DNA from: JAUWTJ01 sp965603015
GTDB lineage: Bacteria > Pseudomonadota > Alphaproteobacteria > M2410
NCBI GenBank assembly: GCA_965603015.1
Contig: CBFDBJ010000003.1
Location: forward strand, 1 to 64,000
Reading direction: 5' to 3'
Length of the DNA stretch: 64,000 bases
The stretch's first letter is position 1; the number at the start of each line of letters is the position of its first letter. Positions 45,266 to 54,366 of the stretch are shown here, piece after piece. Made by a program: the position numbers and the translations under genes. The notes beneath the pieces are model-generated. The model was not told the origin of the DNA. It searched no databases and was given only the letters and a program-made list of their open reading frames with translations.

Positions 45266-46232
45266 GCTTTTCCGGTCTGGCCAACAGCAGACGCTTGCGG
45301 CCGTAGTCAACGGCAAACGGCGTTTGGCCCATCAGGTCCATGCCGAGCAGCATGGAGAACCGATCGGCGCGCCCGACGGTGAACTGCGCGAAAACCACCT
45401 CGACATCCTTCCAGACCTTTGAGCCGGCCTTCAGCGCCGGGAGGCGCACGATATAGCCGCGAATCGGATTGCCATTGACGCCGGTCATGGTGACTTGCTG
45501 TGCGCCTTCGAGGCTGACGCCCAGCTTTTTGTGCTCCGACGTCAGGATGGTGGTCATACTGGCGCCGGTATCGACCAGCGCGTTGAGCCTCTTGCCATTG
45601 ATACCGGCTTTGACAAACAGGGCTTTCTGCTCACCCTCAAACCGCAAGGGAATGGAATCAAAATATCCTGGCATGCTGCGCGTCAGGTTTGTCGTCTTCG
45701 GATAAAGCACCATCATGTCGCGGGGAAAATCAAAGACCACAACATGATTTGTCAGATAGTCTGCCCCAAGAATACCTGAGAGGGGGCGACGATAATAGGA
45801 ATAGTAATCGGGATACTCCATCAAATGAGCCGGGTCGAGAGCAAAGACGGCAGCGCGGACAGAGCCAAATTCAAGAATTTTCAAGCGGACAAGACCGTCC
45901 GCCGCAGAGACCGTGATGGTTTCAACATGGTTGTTCTCGAGCGCGTTTTGCTGCACCACGGAATTCCAGATCCCGCTGGATGTGGCTCCGGTATCCACAA
46001 CAAATTCAAACGGCCCCTTGCCATTGACATAGACGGGAGCGGAAATTTCATTGGCGCCGTGGACGGTCATGGCCATCTCCGCCACGACTTTGGCGGGGTC
46101 CTGAAGCGGCACGTCTTCTGCAAGGGCTGACCCGGACAGGTCGGCGGCCGCGACCAGCACTGAAATCAGCACCTGACAACCCCGAAAGAGACGCGCGGAG
46201 CTCTCCCCCTTTTTGCAGGATTTGGCCTTCAT
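45129..46232 (-). CDS. Secreted retropepsin-like aspartyl protease with two domains
   Basis: A 367-residue protein with an N-terminal hydrophobic signal (about residues 19-38, ending SGSALA). Two copies of the aspartyl protease motif are present: Asp80-Thr-Gly-Ala in FVVDTGATSSG and Asp221-Thr-Gly-Ala in ALVDTGASMTTIL. Each is followed by the hydrophobic-hydrophobic-Gly signature (SGILGADYL, MLLGMDLMG). A tandem single-chain arrangement is therefore likely, in the periplasm. Its C-terminal 45 residues overlap the GH20 end, so either the tail is dispensable or one end has been extended. Confidence 0.85.
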   Translation of the reverse strand: MKAKSCKKGESSARLFRGCQVLISVLVAAADLSGSALAEDVPLQDPAKVVAEMAMTVHGANEISAPVYVNGKGPFEFVVDTGATSSGIWNSVVQQNALENNHVETITVSAADGLVRLKILEFGSVRAAVFALDPAHLMEYPDYYSYYRRPLSGILGADYLTNHVVVFDFPRDMMVLYPKTTNLTRSMPGYFDSIPLRFEGEQKALFVKAGINGKRLNALVDTGASMTTILTSEHKKLGVSLEGAQQVTMTGVNGNPIRGYIVRLPALKAGSKVWKDVEVVFAQFTVGRADRFSMLLGMDLMGQTPFAVDYGRKRLLLARPEKLNMVSRRDPRSQALVEAPEELQCSFPSAAREGLPCVVSPPPEAHR

Positions 46233-46345
46233 TTAGTCTTTTCCCCTGTTCGGCAACATTGCCCCCCGGCACGGCATTTCCCTGTCAGGTTAACCGACCG
46301 GTGTATTTGAGGCAACAGATCAACTCGCAGGCCGAAAAGCAGCGA

Positions 46346-47356
46346 TCAAACTTCCATGGGGATTTTGGGGCGGTAGAAGTTGAGGCGCAGGGCGTCGATT
46401 TTGCTGATGAGTTCGGGGGCGAGCGGGCCTTTGGCAAGACCCTCGACCAGCTCCTTTTGCTCCTGGCGGTTCTTGACGCCGGTCACGACGGTGGACACGC
46501 CCTCCATAGAAAGAGAGTAGCGATGGGCCAGGACCGCCGGGTTTTCACCCAGTTCCTCGCACAAGTCACGCCACGGTTTGGCGCGAATATAATCCATCAT
46601 GTCGGGATCCGTGGTGTCGAGAAGCCGGTCCATTTTTGCGGTGAGCGCGCCGGCCTGGACGGCGCGAATGCCGATCACACCGACGTTATTATTGATTGCT
46701 GTACGGATAATATTGCGCGGTTCGGGCGGCTCTTCATAGCGCCGGATGCCGCCGGGGCTGTCCATCAGGTTGGCGATGACCTGAACCGCATCAGGTTTTT
46801 GTTCGTGGCGCAGCGCCTGCATGACAAGCGAAGGCAAGCCAACACCGGTAATCCCCCACGCGGCAATCAGGCCCTTGGCCTTGAGTGCTGCGATGGCTGG
46901 CAGAAAGGCATCTTCGTAAGACCGCCACCGCGTGCACCACAGGTGCTGCGTGTCGGCGTTCTGCTTCATCTCGTAGTCTTCAGGAATAATCTGGGAATGC
47001 AAAAAGAAAATATCGGCCTGCTCGCGTTTCATAGTCTTCAGAGAGCGAACGATGGAGCGCTCGATTTTCTCCAACATCTTGTCTGCGCTGAGTGTCCCCG
47101 CATTACATTTTGTGGTGATGCGCACGCCATCCGGCAGCTTGCCGTCAAACGCCTCGCCGATTACGCTTTCCGCCTCGCCCTTGCCATAGGACGGCGCCAT
47201 ATCGAGCAGGTTGATGCCCAGATCAACGGCTTCGCGCGCCGTGGCAATGGCCTCCTCGCGCGTGGTCTCGCCCCAGATCTGGCCAAGCCCGCCGCCGCCG
47301 AGCGCCAGTGCGCTAACCGGCCAGAGATTTCCAAGTTGTCGCCGTTCCATCATCAA
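46346..47356 (-). CDS. Aldo/keto reductase family protein
   Basis: A 336-residue NADPH-dependent (alpha/beta)8 reductase. It has DLGINLLDMAPSYGKGEAE (catalytic Asp and Tyr), KCNAGT with the catalytic Lys region, and the diphosphate-binding TGVKNRQEQKELVEGL stretch. The carbonyl substrate cannot be named. It is the last gene of a minus-strand run (yggT-DUF167-folD-AKR), starting 25 bases after folD. Confidence 0.88.
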   Translation of the reverse strand: MMMERRQLGNLWPVSALALGGGGLGQIWGETTREEAIATAREAVDLGINLLDMAPSYGKGEAESVIGEAFDGKLPDGVRITTKCNAGTLSADKMLEKIERSIVRSLKTMKREQADIFFLHSQIIPEDYEMKQNADTQHLWCTRWRSYEDAFLPAIAALKAKGLIAAWGITGVGLPSLVMQALRHEQKPDAVQVIANLMDSPGGIRRYEEPPEPRNIIRTAINNNVGVIGIRAVQAGALTAKMDRLLDTTDPDMMDYIRAKPWRDLCEELGENPAVLAHRYSLSMEGVSTVVTGVKNRQEQKELVEGLAKGPLAPELISKIDALRLNFYRPKIPMEV

Positions 47357-47381
47357 TCTCCTGTCGGTCGCCGAGGTCTAT

Positions 47382-48284
47382 CTAGTTCAGGGCAGAGGGT
47401 ACAGGCACGCCGGCGATGCGGCAAGCGGCGGCCACCGTATTGCGCAGCAGACAGGCGATGGTCATGGGGCCGATGCCGCCGGGGACAGGGGTGATCGCTC
47501 CGGCCACCTCTTTGGCGGCCTTGTAATCCACGTCGCCGACGAGGCGGGTCTTGCCCTCCCCGCGTTCCGGCGCATCGATCCGGTTGATCCCCACGTCAAG
47601 GACCAGGGCGCCCGGTTTAATCCAGTCACCCTTGACCATTTGCGGCACGCCGACGGCGGCAACGAGAATATCTGCCGTGCGGCAGAGGTCGGGCAGATCT
47701 TTGGTACGCGAATGCGCCATGGTGACGGTACAGTTTTCTGCGAGCAGCAATTGGGCGACCGGCTTGCCGACCAGGATCGAGCGTCCGATAACGACCGCAT
47801 GTTTGCCTGTGAGGTCGCCAAGCGTGTCCTTTGCCAGCATCACGGTACCAAGCGGCGTGCAAGGGACGAGCCCCTCCTGGCCCAGCATCAACTTGCCGGC
47901 GCTCATCGGGTGAAGACCATCGACATCCTTTGATGGCTCGATGGTTTCAACGACTTTCTTTTCGTCGATGTGATCCGGCATCGGCAGCTGGCACAGGATA
48001 CCGTGGACAGAGGGATTGGCATTGAGATTTTTGACAAGCGCGATGACGTCAGCCTCGGGCGTGTCGGCGGGCAAGAGATGTTCAAAACTCTCCATCCCGG
48101 CTTCGCGGGTCTTGATGCCCTTGTTTTTGACATAGACCTGGCTGGCCGGGTCGTCGCCAACCAGAACCACGGCAAGACCGGGGGTCAAATCATGGTCTTT
48201 TTTCAGGCTTGCGACGGCGTCGGCGACACGGGCGCGCAGGCCTTCGGCAAATTCAGTTCCGCTAATACGTTTGGCTTCACTCAT
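47382..48284 (-). CDS. folD: Bifunctional methylenetetrahydrofolate dehydrogenase/cyclohydrolase
   Basis: Interconverts methylene-, methenyl- and formyl-tetrahydrofolate in one-carbon metabolism. The 300-residue protein has the catalytic Lys in QVYVKNKGI, the Asp/Gln region ILCQLPMPDHI, GRSILVGKPVAQLLL (NADP site) and GDVDYKAAKEVAGAITPVPGG. It overlaps the upstream DUF167 gene by eight bases. Confidence 0.97.
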   Translation of the reverse strand: MSEAKRISGTEFAEGLRARVADAVASLKKDHDLTPGLAVVLVGDDPASQVYVKNKGIKTREAGMESFEHLLPADTPEADVIALVKNLNANPSVHGILCQLPMPDHIDEKKVVETIEPSKDVDGLHPMSAGKLMLGQEGLVPCTPLGTVMLAKDTLGDLTGKHAVVIGRSILVGKPVAQLLLAENCTVTMAHSRTKDLPDLCRTADILVAAVGVPQMVKGDWIKPGALVLDVGINRIDAPERGEGKTRLVGDVDYKAAKEVAGAITPVPGGIGPMTIACLLRNTVAAACRIAGVPVPSALN

Positions 48285-48594
48285 TAAATTGTCCGAGCCA
48301 GGCTGTCAGTATTTCTTCAAGCCGTTTTGGCTCTCCCTCGATCAGAATCATTTTGTTGCGTGACTGCTCACCGGCTATCACGCGCATGGTCGAGGGCGCA
48401 AGTCCTGTCTCTTTGCCGAGCAGTTTTATCAGCACTTTATTGGCTTTGCCGTTCTCCGGCGCGGCCGTGACGCGGACTTTCAGAGAAACCTTGCCATCTG
48501 CGGCCACATAGAGCCCGGCAACCGCATCGGATGAGGATTTTGGCGTCACCCGGCAGGCGAGGCGCGCGCCCTTCTGGTCCTGGCGGAGAGGCAT
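48277..48594 (-). CDS. yggU: DUF167 (YggU) family protein
   Basis: A 105-residue small alpha/beta protein. The conserved C-terminal motif KVRVTAAPENGKANKVLIKLL and the IAGEQSRNKMILIEG stretch are visible. The function is unknown. It lies 18 bases after yggT and eight bases into folD, a frequent neighbourhood in alphaproteobacteria. Confidence 0.9.
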   Translation of the reverse strand: MPLRQDQKGARLACRVTPKSSSDAVAGLYVAADGKVSLKVRVTAAPENGKANKVLIKLLGKETGLAPSTMRVIAGEQSRNKMILIEGEPKRLEEILTAWLGQFNE

Positions 48595-48612
48595 CCGCAG
48601 ACCCTCTACGGC

Positions 48613-48894
48613 TTACTGAAACAACATTGAAGCCAGCAACCACCATGCAACCTGCACGCCGACGATGAGAACGATGGGCGAAAGATCGAGACCACCAATG
48701 GGCGGAATGACACTGCGGAGCTTTTTGTAGGCCGGATCGGTCATCTTGAAGGTGAACGTATGAACACTCCGCACGAAGGCACTGCCACTGTTAATCACCT
48801 GGAAGTTGATCAACCAGCTCAGGATGACATCGGCGATGATGATCCAGACGTAAAGACGGACCAGCAGGTCTATGGCTTGGAAGGGAGACATCAT
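48613..48894 (-). CDS. yggT: YggT family membrane protein
   Basis: A 93-residue two-TM protein: AIDLLVRLYVWIIIADVILSWL and LDLSPIVLIVGVQVAWWLLAS. The family motif PIRKxIPPIGGxDLSP is seen as LRSVIPPIGGLDLSP. The start ATG at 48894 (or 48891) has AAGGAG upstream. Proposed roles include osmotic or cytoplasmic membrane organisation, not settled. Confidence 0.9.
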   Translation of the reverse strand: MMSPFQAIDLLVRLYVWIIIADVILSWLINFQVINSGSAFVRSVHTFTFKMTDPAYKKLRSVIPPIGGLDLSPIVLIVGVQVAWWLLASMLFQ

Positions 48895-49082
48895 TTTGCC
48901 GTTTCTCCTTGATTGGCGGGCTAAAGGGACATGTAGCGATTGATGCGGGCAACTGCAACCCCCGGGCCCCGTCCCGCCGGCAGGTTTCCGGGACAGGTCT
49001 TGCCATTTCCCGTCAGGCCTGAAAATCTTGCTCGCACGGCTCATTGATGTTGAAGTGATTGACATGTTTAGCCCTCCCCTTC

Positions 49083-49214
49083 ATGTCATCCCGGACGTAG
49101 CGATAGCGAAGATCCGGAATCTCGGGATGAGATCGGGGAGGAGTTCGCGCGATCCTGTCCCGCGGAATCGTGCCCTGAGACCCCGGGTCGCGCTTTGCTT
49201 GCCCGGGGCGACAT
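49083..49214. repeat. Extragenic dyad repeat, copy 10 (long type)
   Basis: TGTCATCCCGGACGTAGCG at the left and GCCCGGGGCGACATTT at the right, inner CCGGAATCTCGGGATGAGA and GTGCCCTGAGACCCCGGG. It lies immediately upstream of the plus-strand SDR gene, ending 19 bases before its ATG. Confidence 0.75.
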
Positions 49215-49233
49215 TTATTTAGATGAGGGAAAC

Positions 49234-49971
49234 ATGACAGATCTTCTCGACTTCACAGGCAAGACGGTGCTCGTTGTGGGCGGCTCAAGCGGCATCGGCA
49301 ATGGCATTGCACAGGGCTTTCGGGCCAAAGGCGCGACGGTTCATGTCTGGGGCACGAGGGCGAGCGCGGCTGACTATGACGGCGAGGAAGGCAGCGACCT
49401 TGAAGGACTGTCCTACACACAGGTCGATGTCAGCTCCTCGCAAAATGTGGCCGAAGCGCCGCTTTCCTTCGACGCTCTTGATGTTCTGGTGCTGAGCCAG
49501 GGGACGGTGATCTATGGTCGCGGCGAGTTCGAGATGGAGGGGTTTGAGCATGTCATGGATGTCAACCTGACCAGCCTGATGGCCTGTGCGGTGCGCTGCC
49601 ATGATCTCATCGCCGCCACCAAAGGCTCGGTCATTACGGTCAGCTCGACGGCAGGGTTTCAGGCAACGATGGGCAATCCGGCCTATGCGGCGTCCAAATC
49701 CGCTGCGGTCGGCCTGACCAAGGCGCTGGCCAAGGCGTGGGCGCGCGATGGTATCCATGTCAACGGGATCGCGCCCGGGCTGGTCGATACCAAACTGACC
49801 AAAATCACCACCGATAGTCCCGAGCGCCTCAAAGGCTCGCTGCGCGCGATCCCGGCGCGGCGCCTCGGCACGCCGCAGGACATGGCCAACGCCGCCCTCT
49901 TTCTGGCCTCGCCGATGGCGTCCTATATCTACGGGCAGACGATCATTGTTGATGGCGGGATTGTGCTTTAG
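49234..49971 (+). CDS. SDR family oxidoreductase
   Basis: A 245-residue classical SDR with VVGGSSGIGNGI (cofactor loop), VITVSSTAGFQ (catalytic Ser), PAYAASKSAAVGL (Tyr/Lys) and the conserved C-terminal YIYGQTIIVDGGIVL. The start ATG at 49234 has GAGGGAAAC upstream. The substrate is unknown. It differs clearly from the SDR at 1.0-1.9 kb. Confidence 0.9.
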   Translation: MTDLLDFTGKTVLVVGGSSGIGNGIAQGFRAKGATVHVWGTRASAADYDGEEGSDLEGLSYTQVDVSSSQNVAEAPLSFDALDVLVLSQGTVIYGRGEFEMEGFEHVMDVNLTSLMACAVRCHDLIAATKGSVITVSSTAGFQATMGNPAYAASKSAAVGLTKALAKAWARDGIHVNGIAPGLVDTKLTKITTDSPERLKGSLRAIPARRLGTPQDMANAALFLASPMASYIYGQTIIVDGGIVL

Positions 49972-50133
49972 GGCGCAGGGCTGGTCCTTCTTTTGTGCCT
50001 GACCGGCTTGCAGAACAGCTTGCTTGCGGCAAAAAGCCCGAGCTGCTATGGCTCGATTTCAAAGTTTCAAGGCGACGGGACATTGCAATTTGCCTAAAAA
50101 TGAAGGCCCAACACGCCAGGACTTCAGTTTGGT

Positions 50134-51141
50134 ATGATGACCACAGGGCTCACCACTATGTCGCGCGGTAGAATTATTGGCGTGTCCACCGCGATTAGTC
50201 TCGTTACGCTGATCGCCCTCCTCCTCTATAGTGACCTGGGCGTCTTGCGAGGCATTTTCCTGCAAGCCGATCTGTATTATTTTTTATTATGTGTTGCAGC
50301 CTACCTGGCGATTGTTTTCTTCAGGGCCTGCCGGCTCCGGGTACTATTGCCTGCAGAGTCTCGCACGTCCCTGGCGTCCTGCTTTCAGCTCATTCTGGGT
50401 CATCAGATGATTTTTGCCATTGCCCCGGGGGGCCTGGGCGACCTCGCCTTTCCAGCGATGGCCAAAGTGCAGCTCAAGATTGGATGGCAGGAGGCGCTCA
50501 ACAATCTCCTCACCGTGCGTATTCAGGATTTTCTTTTCTTGAGTGTCATAGCGGGCATCAGCGCCGTGATTATGCTGACCGAGATCGGCGCCACAGTATC
50601 ACTCCTGTTGCTCATTTCAGGAAGCATAATCTGCATACTGATATCAACACTGACGCCCGTCGCGTCAATGCTTCTGAACACTGTGATCCCCTGGGTGCAG
50701 AATAAATCACATCAAATTCGAGCAAAGTTTCATTTGCCCGTAGATGCGCGCGAGAACACCTTTGTCAGCATCGACCATATTTCCGCCACCGCCCGCGCCC
50801 TTTCCATGGGCTTTACCGTCCTGTCATGGTTCGCAGCGGCACTTATGTTATGGATGGCGTTCTTGACCTTCGGCTTTGAGATCGCCGAATTTCACATCCT
50901 TATCCTTTTGCTCGGCCTCAATCTGATTGGAGCCGCCGCGATCTTCACAATAGGAGGAATGGGGATTGCCGAGGCGGGCCTGGCCGGCCTCCTCGTTGCC
51001 CTGGGCTATGACAAGAGCAGCGCAATTCCTGTCGCTATGCTGGTCAGGCCAATGATTCTTTTCATTACACTCGGATTTGGAGGCGGCTACATTCCCCGCC
51101 TGCTAACCCTCACCAAACTGCCAGACCGAAACCCTGAATAA
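50134..51141 (+). CDS. UPF0104 / lysylphosphatidylglycerol synthase TM-region-like membrane protein
   Basis: A 335-residue protein with about eight membrane segments. Signatures are RACRLRVLLPAES after TM2, GHQMIFAIAPGGLGDLAFPAM and the IFTIGGMGIAEAGLAGLL stretch near the end, typical of UPF0104/AglD-type membrane proteins. These have been linked to lipid or polyisoprenoid-linked sugar translocation. The start may be the ATG at 50158 instead. It is convergent with the glycosyltransferase-linked methyltransferase and overlaps it by 39 bases. Confidence 0.82.
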   Translation: MMTTGLTTMSRGRIIGVSTAISLVTLIALLLYSDLGVLRGIFLQADLYYFLLCVAAYLAIVFFRACRLRVLLPAESRTSLASCFQLILGHQMIFAIAPGGLGDLAFPAMAKVQLKIGWQEALNNLLTVRIQDFLFLSVIAGISAVIMLTEIGATVSLLLLISGSIICILISTLTPVASMLLNTVIPWVQNKSHQIRAKFHLPVDARENTFVSIDHISATARALSMGFTVLSWFAAALMLWMAFLTFGFEIAEFHILILLLGLNLIGAAAIFTIGGMGIAEAGLAGLLVALGYDKSSAIPVAMLVRPMILFITLGFGGGYIPRLLTLTKLPDRNPE

Positions 51142-51783
51142 GGGCAAAGACAATGGCAGAGATGCACCCGAAACCAACGTGAACAGCTCCTTCACCTCTC
51201 GCTCGATCGCATAGATGTTGGTCTCGTGATAATGGCCGTCAAAGCCGGCGATCTTGCGCCCCAGGCGATACAGCATGTTTTCTGTCGGTCCGGAGATGAC
51301 GAGGAGCCCACCAGGCTTCAAGGCCGTTCTTAATTTGACAAGTATCTCCACAAAATTGCTGTTGTGCTCAAGAGAGTCCAACGCAAATATCAGGTCATAG
51401 TGCGCCGCGGGCAAGTGCTCCAGGTTTTGCTCATGCGCATCGGGAATTTGCTTTGCCAGGAAGTTTCGGGCCACAGCCTCTTCTTCGACAAAATGATACT
51501 CCCAGTTACCTGTCAGATGCGCCAGTTCTCCAACTGATGCACCAAAGTCCAGAACCGAAAGGCTCCGATTATTGCTACCTTCAGGGGGGTTGTTTCGCAG
51601 GCCGGTTTTCGCCATTGCCACGGCTTTGAACAACCGCCACCAGCTGACATAGGCTGCCAGGATATTTGGATGGCAATAAGACGGAACACAGGTTTCTTCC
51701 CATTCTTCAAAGTGGCCTTTTACATTAATGGCGTTGGCAAGCACCTTGCGTCTGTTTGATATGTGTCGGAACGCGCTAATCAT
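51103..51783 (-). CDS. Class I SAM-dependent methyltransferase
   Basis: About 226 residues from the ATG at 51783 (ISAFRHISNRRKVLANAIN), which clears the upstream glycosyltransferase stop; longer frames overlap that gene. The Rossmann motif I is LSVLDFGASVGELA, motif II-like sequence is DLIFALDSLEHNSNF and motif III is LKPGGLLVISGP. The substrate is likely a sugar or lipid-linked intermediate judging by the neighbours; that is inference. Confidence 0.82.
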   Translation of the reverse strand: MISAFRHISNRRKVLANAINVKGHFEEWEETCVPSYCHPNILAAYVSWWRLFKAVAMAKTGLRNNPPEGSNNRSLSVLDFGASVGELAHLTGNWEYHFVEEEAVARNFLAKQIPDAHEQNLEHLPAAHYDLIFALDSLEHNSNFVEILVKLRTALKPGGLLVISGPTENMLYRLGRKIAGFDGHYHETNIYAIEREVKELFTLVSGASLPLSLPLFRVSVWQFGEG

Positions 51784-51826
51784 TTGCTCTCTCACTTCAT
51801 CCTGTTCGTATGGCTCTCGCCGGGTC

Positions 51827-52792
51827 TCAGAGTTTTCGCAGATCTTTGTGGATTGGCCTGGACGGTAAATTGGAAATGTCAAAATTCAGAAAATTGAACA
51901 ACATTTGAATACCAACCAGGAATGGCAAGGCAGCAAGCATCACTGTTCCCGTTGTCGCGGTTACGCCAGTTTCAATAGACTGCCCCCAGGCCGTCACACC
52001 GACCACCAGTCCAAACAAAGTCAGGCACGTTCCGGTTATGATCGATATCGAGGCAATCGAAAAGCCACGCAGGAAATAGTTATACATCAGTCGTTTCAGG
52101 AAGTTCCGGGCATGCAGGAACGGGAACGTCATCAATACCTTGAATTCACTCATGTTGCTGGTCTCTTCGGCATAGACACTCACCATGGGGATCTCCACAA
52201 CCTTGCCTCTGACAATCGCCATTCGGAACAAGATATCGGATTCAAAGAAATACCGATCATTTAACTTGTTCAACTCCAGTTCATTGGCCACTGCGGCATG
52301 GATCGCGGTGAACCCATTGACCGGGTCGAACAGATCCCAGTAGCCGGTTGACAATTTTGTCAGAAAAGACAGCGCAATATTGCCCAACATTCTGGATCGG
52401 GGAATCTGCTTGATGGACGCCATATTGAAAAAGCGATTGCCCTTTACATAGTCTGCTTCGCCCTGAAGAATGGGGGCAATCAGATCGGGGATAATGGCCG
52501 GGTCCATCTGCCCATCACCATCCAATTTCACAATTACATCCATGCTGTCGTCGATTGCCGCCTGATAACCGGTTTTTGTCGCGCCTCCCACTCCGGTATT
52601 CACGGTGTGATGAACGACCGTGACACGGGGGTCCGTGGTGGCAAGGCGATCAAGGATCGACCCCGTTTCACCGGGACACGCATCATTAACACAATATATC
52701 CGGACGACTTCATCACCGATGCGATTGACCACATCAGCAATGCTGTCAGATACCTTGAAACACGGAATGACAACTGCAACTTTCGCCTTCAT
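51827..52792 (-). CDS. GT2 glycosyltransferase, DPM1/polyprenyl-phosphate type
   Basis: A 321-residue GT-A enzyme with the nucleotide-sugar site VAVVIPCFKVSDS and VVRIYCVNDACPGETG, the metal-binding KLDGDGQMDP (DxD) and the acceptor-side GYWDLFDPVNGFTAIH. Two C-terminal membrane segments (SIASISIITGTCLTLFGLVVG and GTVMLAALPFLVGIQMLFNFL) match the membrane-bound polyisoprenyl-phosphate hexose synthase branch. Its start overlaps the GT-C gene stop by four bases. Confidence 0.9.
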   Translation of the reverse strand: MKAKVAVVIPCFKVSDSIADVVNRIGDEVVRIYCVNDACPGETGSILDRLATTDPRVTVVHHTVNTGVGGATKTGYQAAIDDSMDVIVKLDGDGQMDPAIIPDLIAPILQGEADYVKGNRFFNMASIKQIPRSRMLGNIALSFLTKLSTGYWDLFDPVNGFTAIHAAVANELELNKLNDRYFFESDILFRMAIVRGKVVEIPMVSVYAEETSNMSEFKVLMTFPFLHARNFLKRLMYNYFLRGFSIASISIITGTCLTLFGLVVGVTAWGQSIETGVTATTGTVMLAALPFLVGIQMLFNFLNFDISNLPSRPIHKDLRKL

Positions 52793-54366
52793 TGAATGTC
52801 CTCACCAAATTCCTGCTCATCCGCTTGAACATAAAAATCAAACCCTTCAACGCTGCTCACTTTCCTGTACTTTTCCCAGAGCTCGGCAAATTTCAAATCC
52901 TCGCTATAAAAGGCCGTAAAATCAAATGGCCGATCAGCGATTGCATGCTGCACCTTGCGCCGGTCTACCAAAACCAGATGCGGAGAAAAGGTCTCGAGGG
53001 TCAGCATGACCTCCGATCGGGCAAACTTTTCCAGCCCTTCGTCCCGCACGTGTCTGTCTGTCCTCGACTTGACGATGGCAGGGATAGCCATGTGGCTGTT
53101 GCTTCTTCCCACCCATCGGGCGCTCACCACTAAGGCCGTTGGAAAGCCGGGGAACGGGTGCGTTGAAAAGGCTGTGAAGGTGCGGTTCGCAGCAAGCTTC
53201 TCTACTTCAGCTGAAATTCGGGTTTGCCGCAGCTGCAGCGGGCCTGCCTCGCCGGTCTCCCGGATTGACCAGAGTGCCGCGGGCAGGCCAAACCCGACGA
53301 AGAGCATGAGCAGGATCAAATAGAGGATGCTCCGTGACGCTCTCGGCCTTATCACGCTGGATTGAAAGCTCCGGTCCGGCGCATTCGCTGTCGCCAGAAT
53401 GCCAATGGCAACCGTCACGTAGACCGGGAACACATGATAGGTATATCCCTTGGACTGCCACAGAAAACTGAAGGCAAATCCCAGTGCAACAATCAGCAAA
53501 ATGACCTGCTCCGAGGACAGGCGGAACCGGTTTACCGAAAGGATCGCAACCCAGGCCAGCAGAGCCAAAAACAGGGACTTGTAGGCGCCGATAATATCCA
53601 TCTTCGCTTCATTGAAGCCCCAGTAAAGATCCGTAATAAGAGGAATAACCTCAGTCAAATAGGCCGGGGCAAAAAGCACTGTGCTGGTCAGAGCTATAAT
53701 TATTGATACGGCCAGGGCGTAATACTCAATCCAGGTGAACACCTTCAGGCCGGACCTGTACAACGAGTACAAGCCCATCACTGCGGGAATGAATAACAAG
53801 TAGGGCTTTAACAGGATACCGATTGCAGCCAGTATACCAGCGGTAATGGCTGATACAGCGCCCGGCGTGAGACCGCGCAACCGCACGATGTTAGTGGAGG
53901 CAAAGACGAGAATACAAAAGAGGGATATGTATTCGCGCTGCCCAAAATCCCGCCAGGCGAAGGCAAAACAAAAGAAGGCGATACAGCCGACCACTTGCCA
54001 GGCCAAAAGACAGTCTTCCTTGCGCCTTGTCATATTCAGATTGACGTAAATTTGGTACAGGCCTGCTGTGGCGCCAAGCAGAATAGCGACGCGGTAAACC
54101 TCATAGGACGGTCGTCCAAGACCCTGGGCCAACCACACAACAGGGAGGTTCAAAAACCAGATAAACGGCGGATTTGGCTCTATGATATCCCGGCCATAGA
54201 CGGCGCCTTGTGTCATCCTCTCGGCGCCAAACAAAATCCATCCGATATCATGATTGATGGGAACGTTGAATTGAACCAGTGTGCACACTAATATGCTGAG
54301 CAGCACTGCAAACACTCGCCAGTACGGGTCCACCCTCATTAAGAATGTCATGCTGTACGCGTTCAC
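52789..54366 (-). CDS. GT-C type multi-pass membrane glycosyltransferase-like protein
   Basis: About 525 residues and ten or so hydrophobic segments. The first loop holds NHDIGWILFGAERMTQG and IIEPNPPFIWFLNLP, which resembles the acidic first periplasmic loop and EPKxPP motif of ArnT/PMT-type transferases using polyisoprenyl-phosphate sugars. A soluble C-terminal part follows. The start is uncertain: a GTG at 54366 has AAGGTG upstream and overlaps the stop of the upstream truncated GT2 frame (GTGA); ATG 54396, 54351 and 54339 are alternatives. It should use the product of the downstream GT2. Confidence 0.78.
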   Translation of the reverse strand: MNAYSMTFLMRVDPYWRVFAVLLSILVCTLVQFNVPINHDIGWILFGAERMTQGAVYGRDIIEPNPPFIWFLNLPVVWLAQGLGRPSYEVYRVAILLGATAGLYQIYVNLNMTRRKEDCLLAWQVVGCIAFFCFAFAWRDFGQREYISLFCILVFASTNIVRLRGLTPGAVSAITAGILAAIGILLKPYLLFIPAVMGLYSLYRSGLKVFTWIEYYALAVSIIIALTSTVLFAPAYLTEVIPLITDLYWGFNEAKMDIIGAYKSLFLALLAWVAILSVNRFRLSSEQVILLIVALGFAFSFLWQSKGYTYHVFPVYVTVAIGILATANAPDRSFQSSVIRPRASRSILYLILLMLFVGFGLPAALWSIRETGEAGPLQLRQTRISAEVEKLAANRTFTAFSTHPFPGFPTALVVSARWVGRSNSHMAIPAIVKSRTDRHVRDEGLEKFARSEVMLTLETFSPHLVLVDRRKVQHAIADRPFDFTAFYSEDLKFAELWEKYRKVSSVEGFDFYVQADEQEFGEDIQ

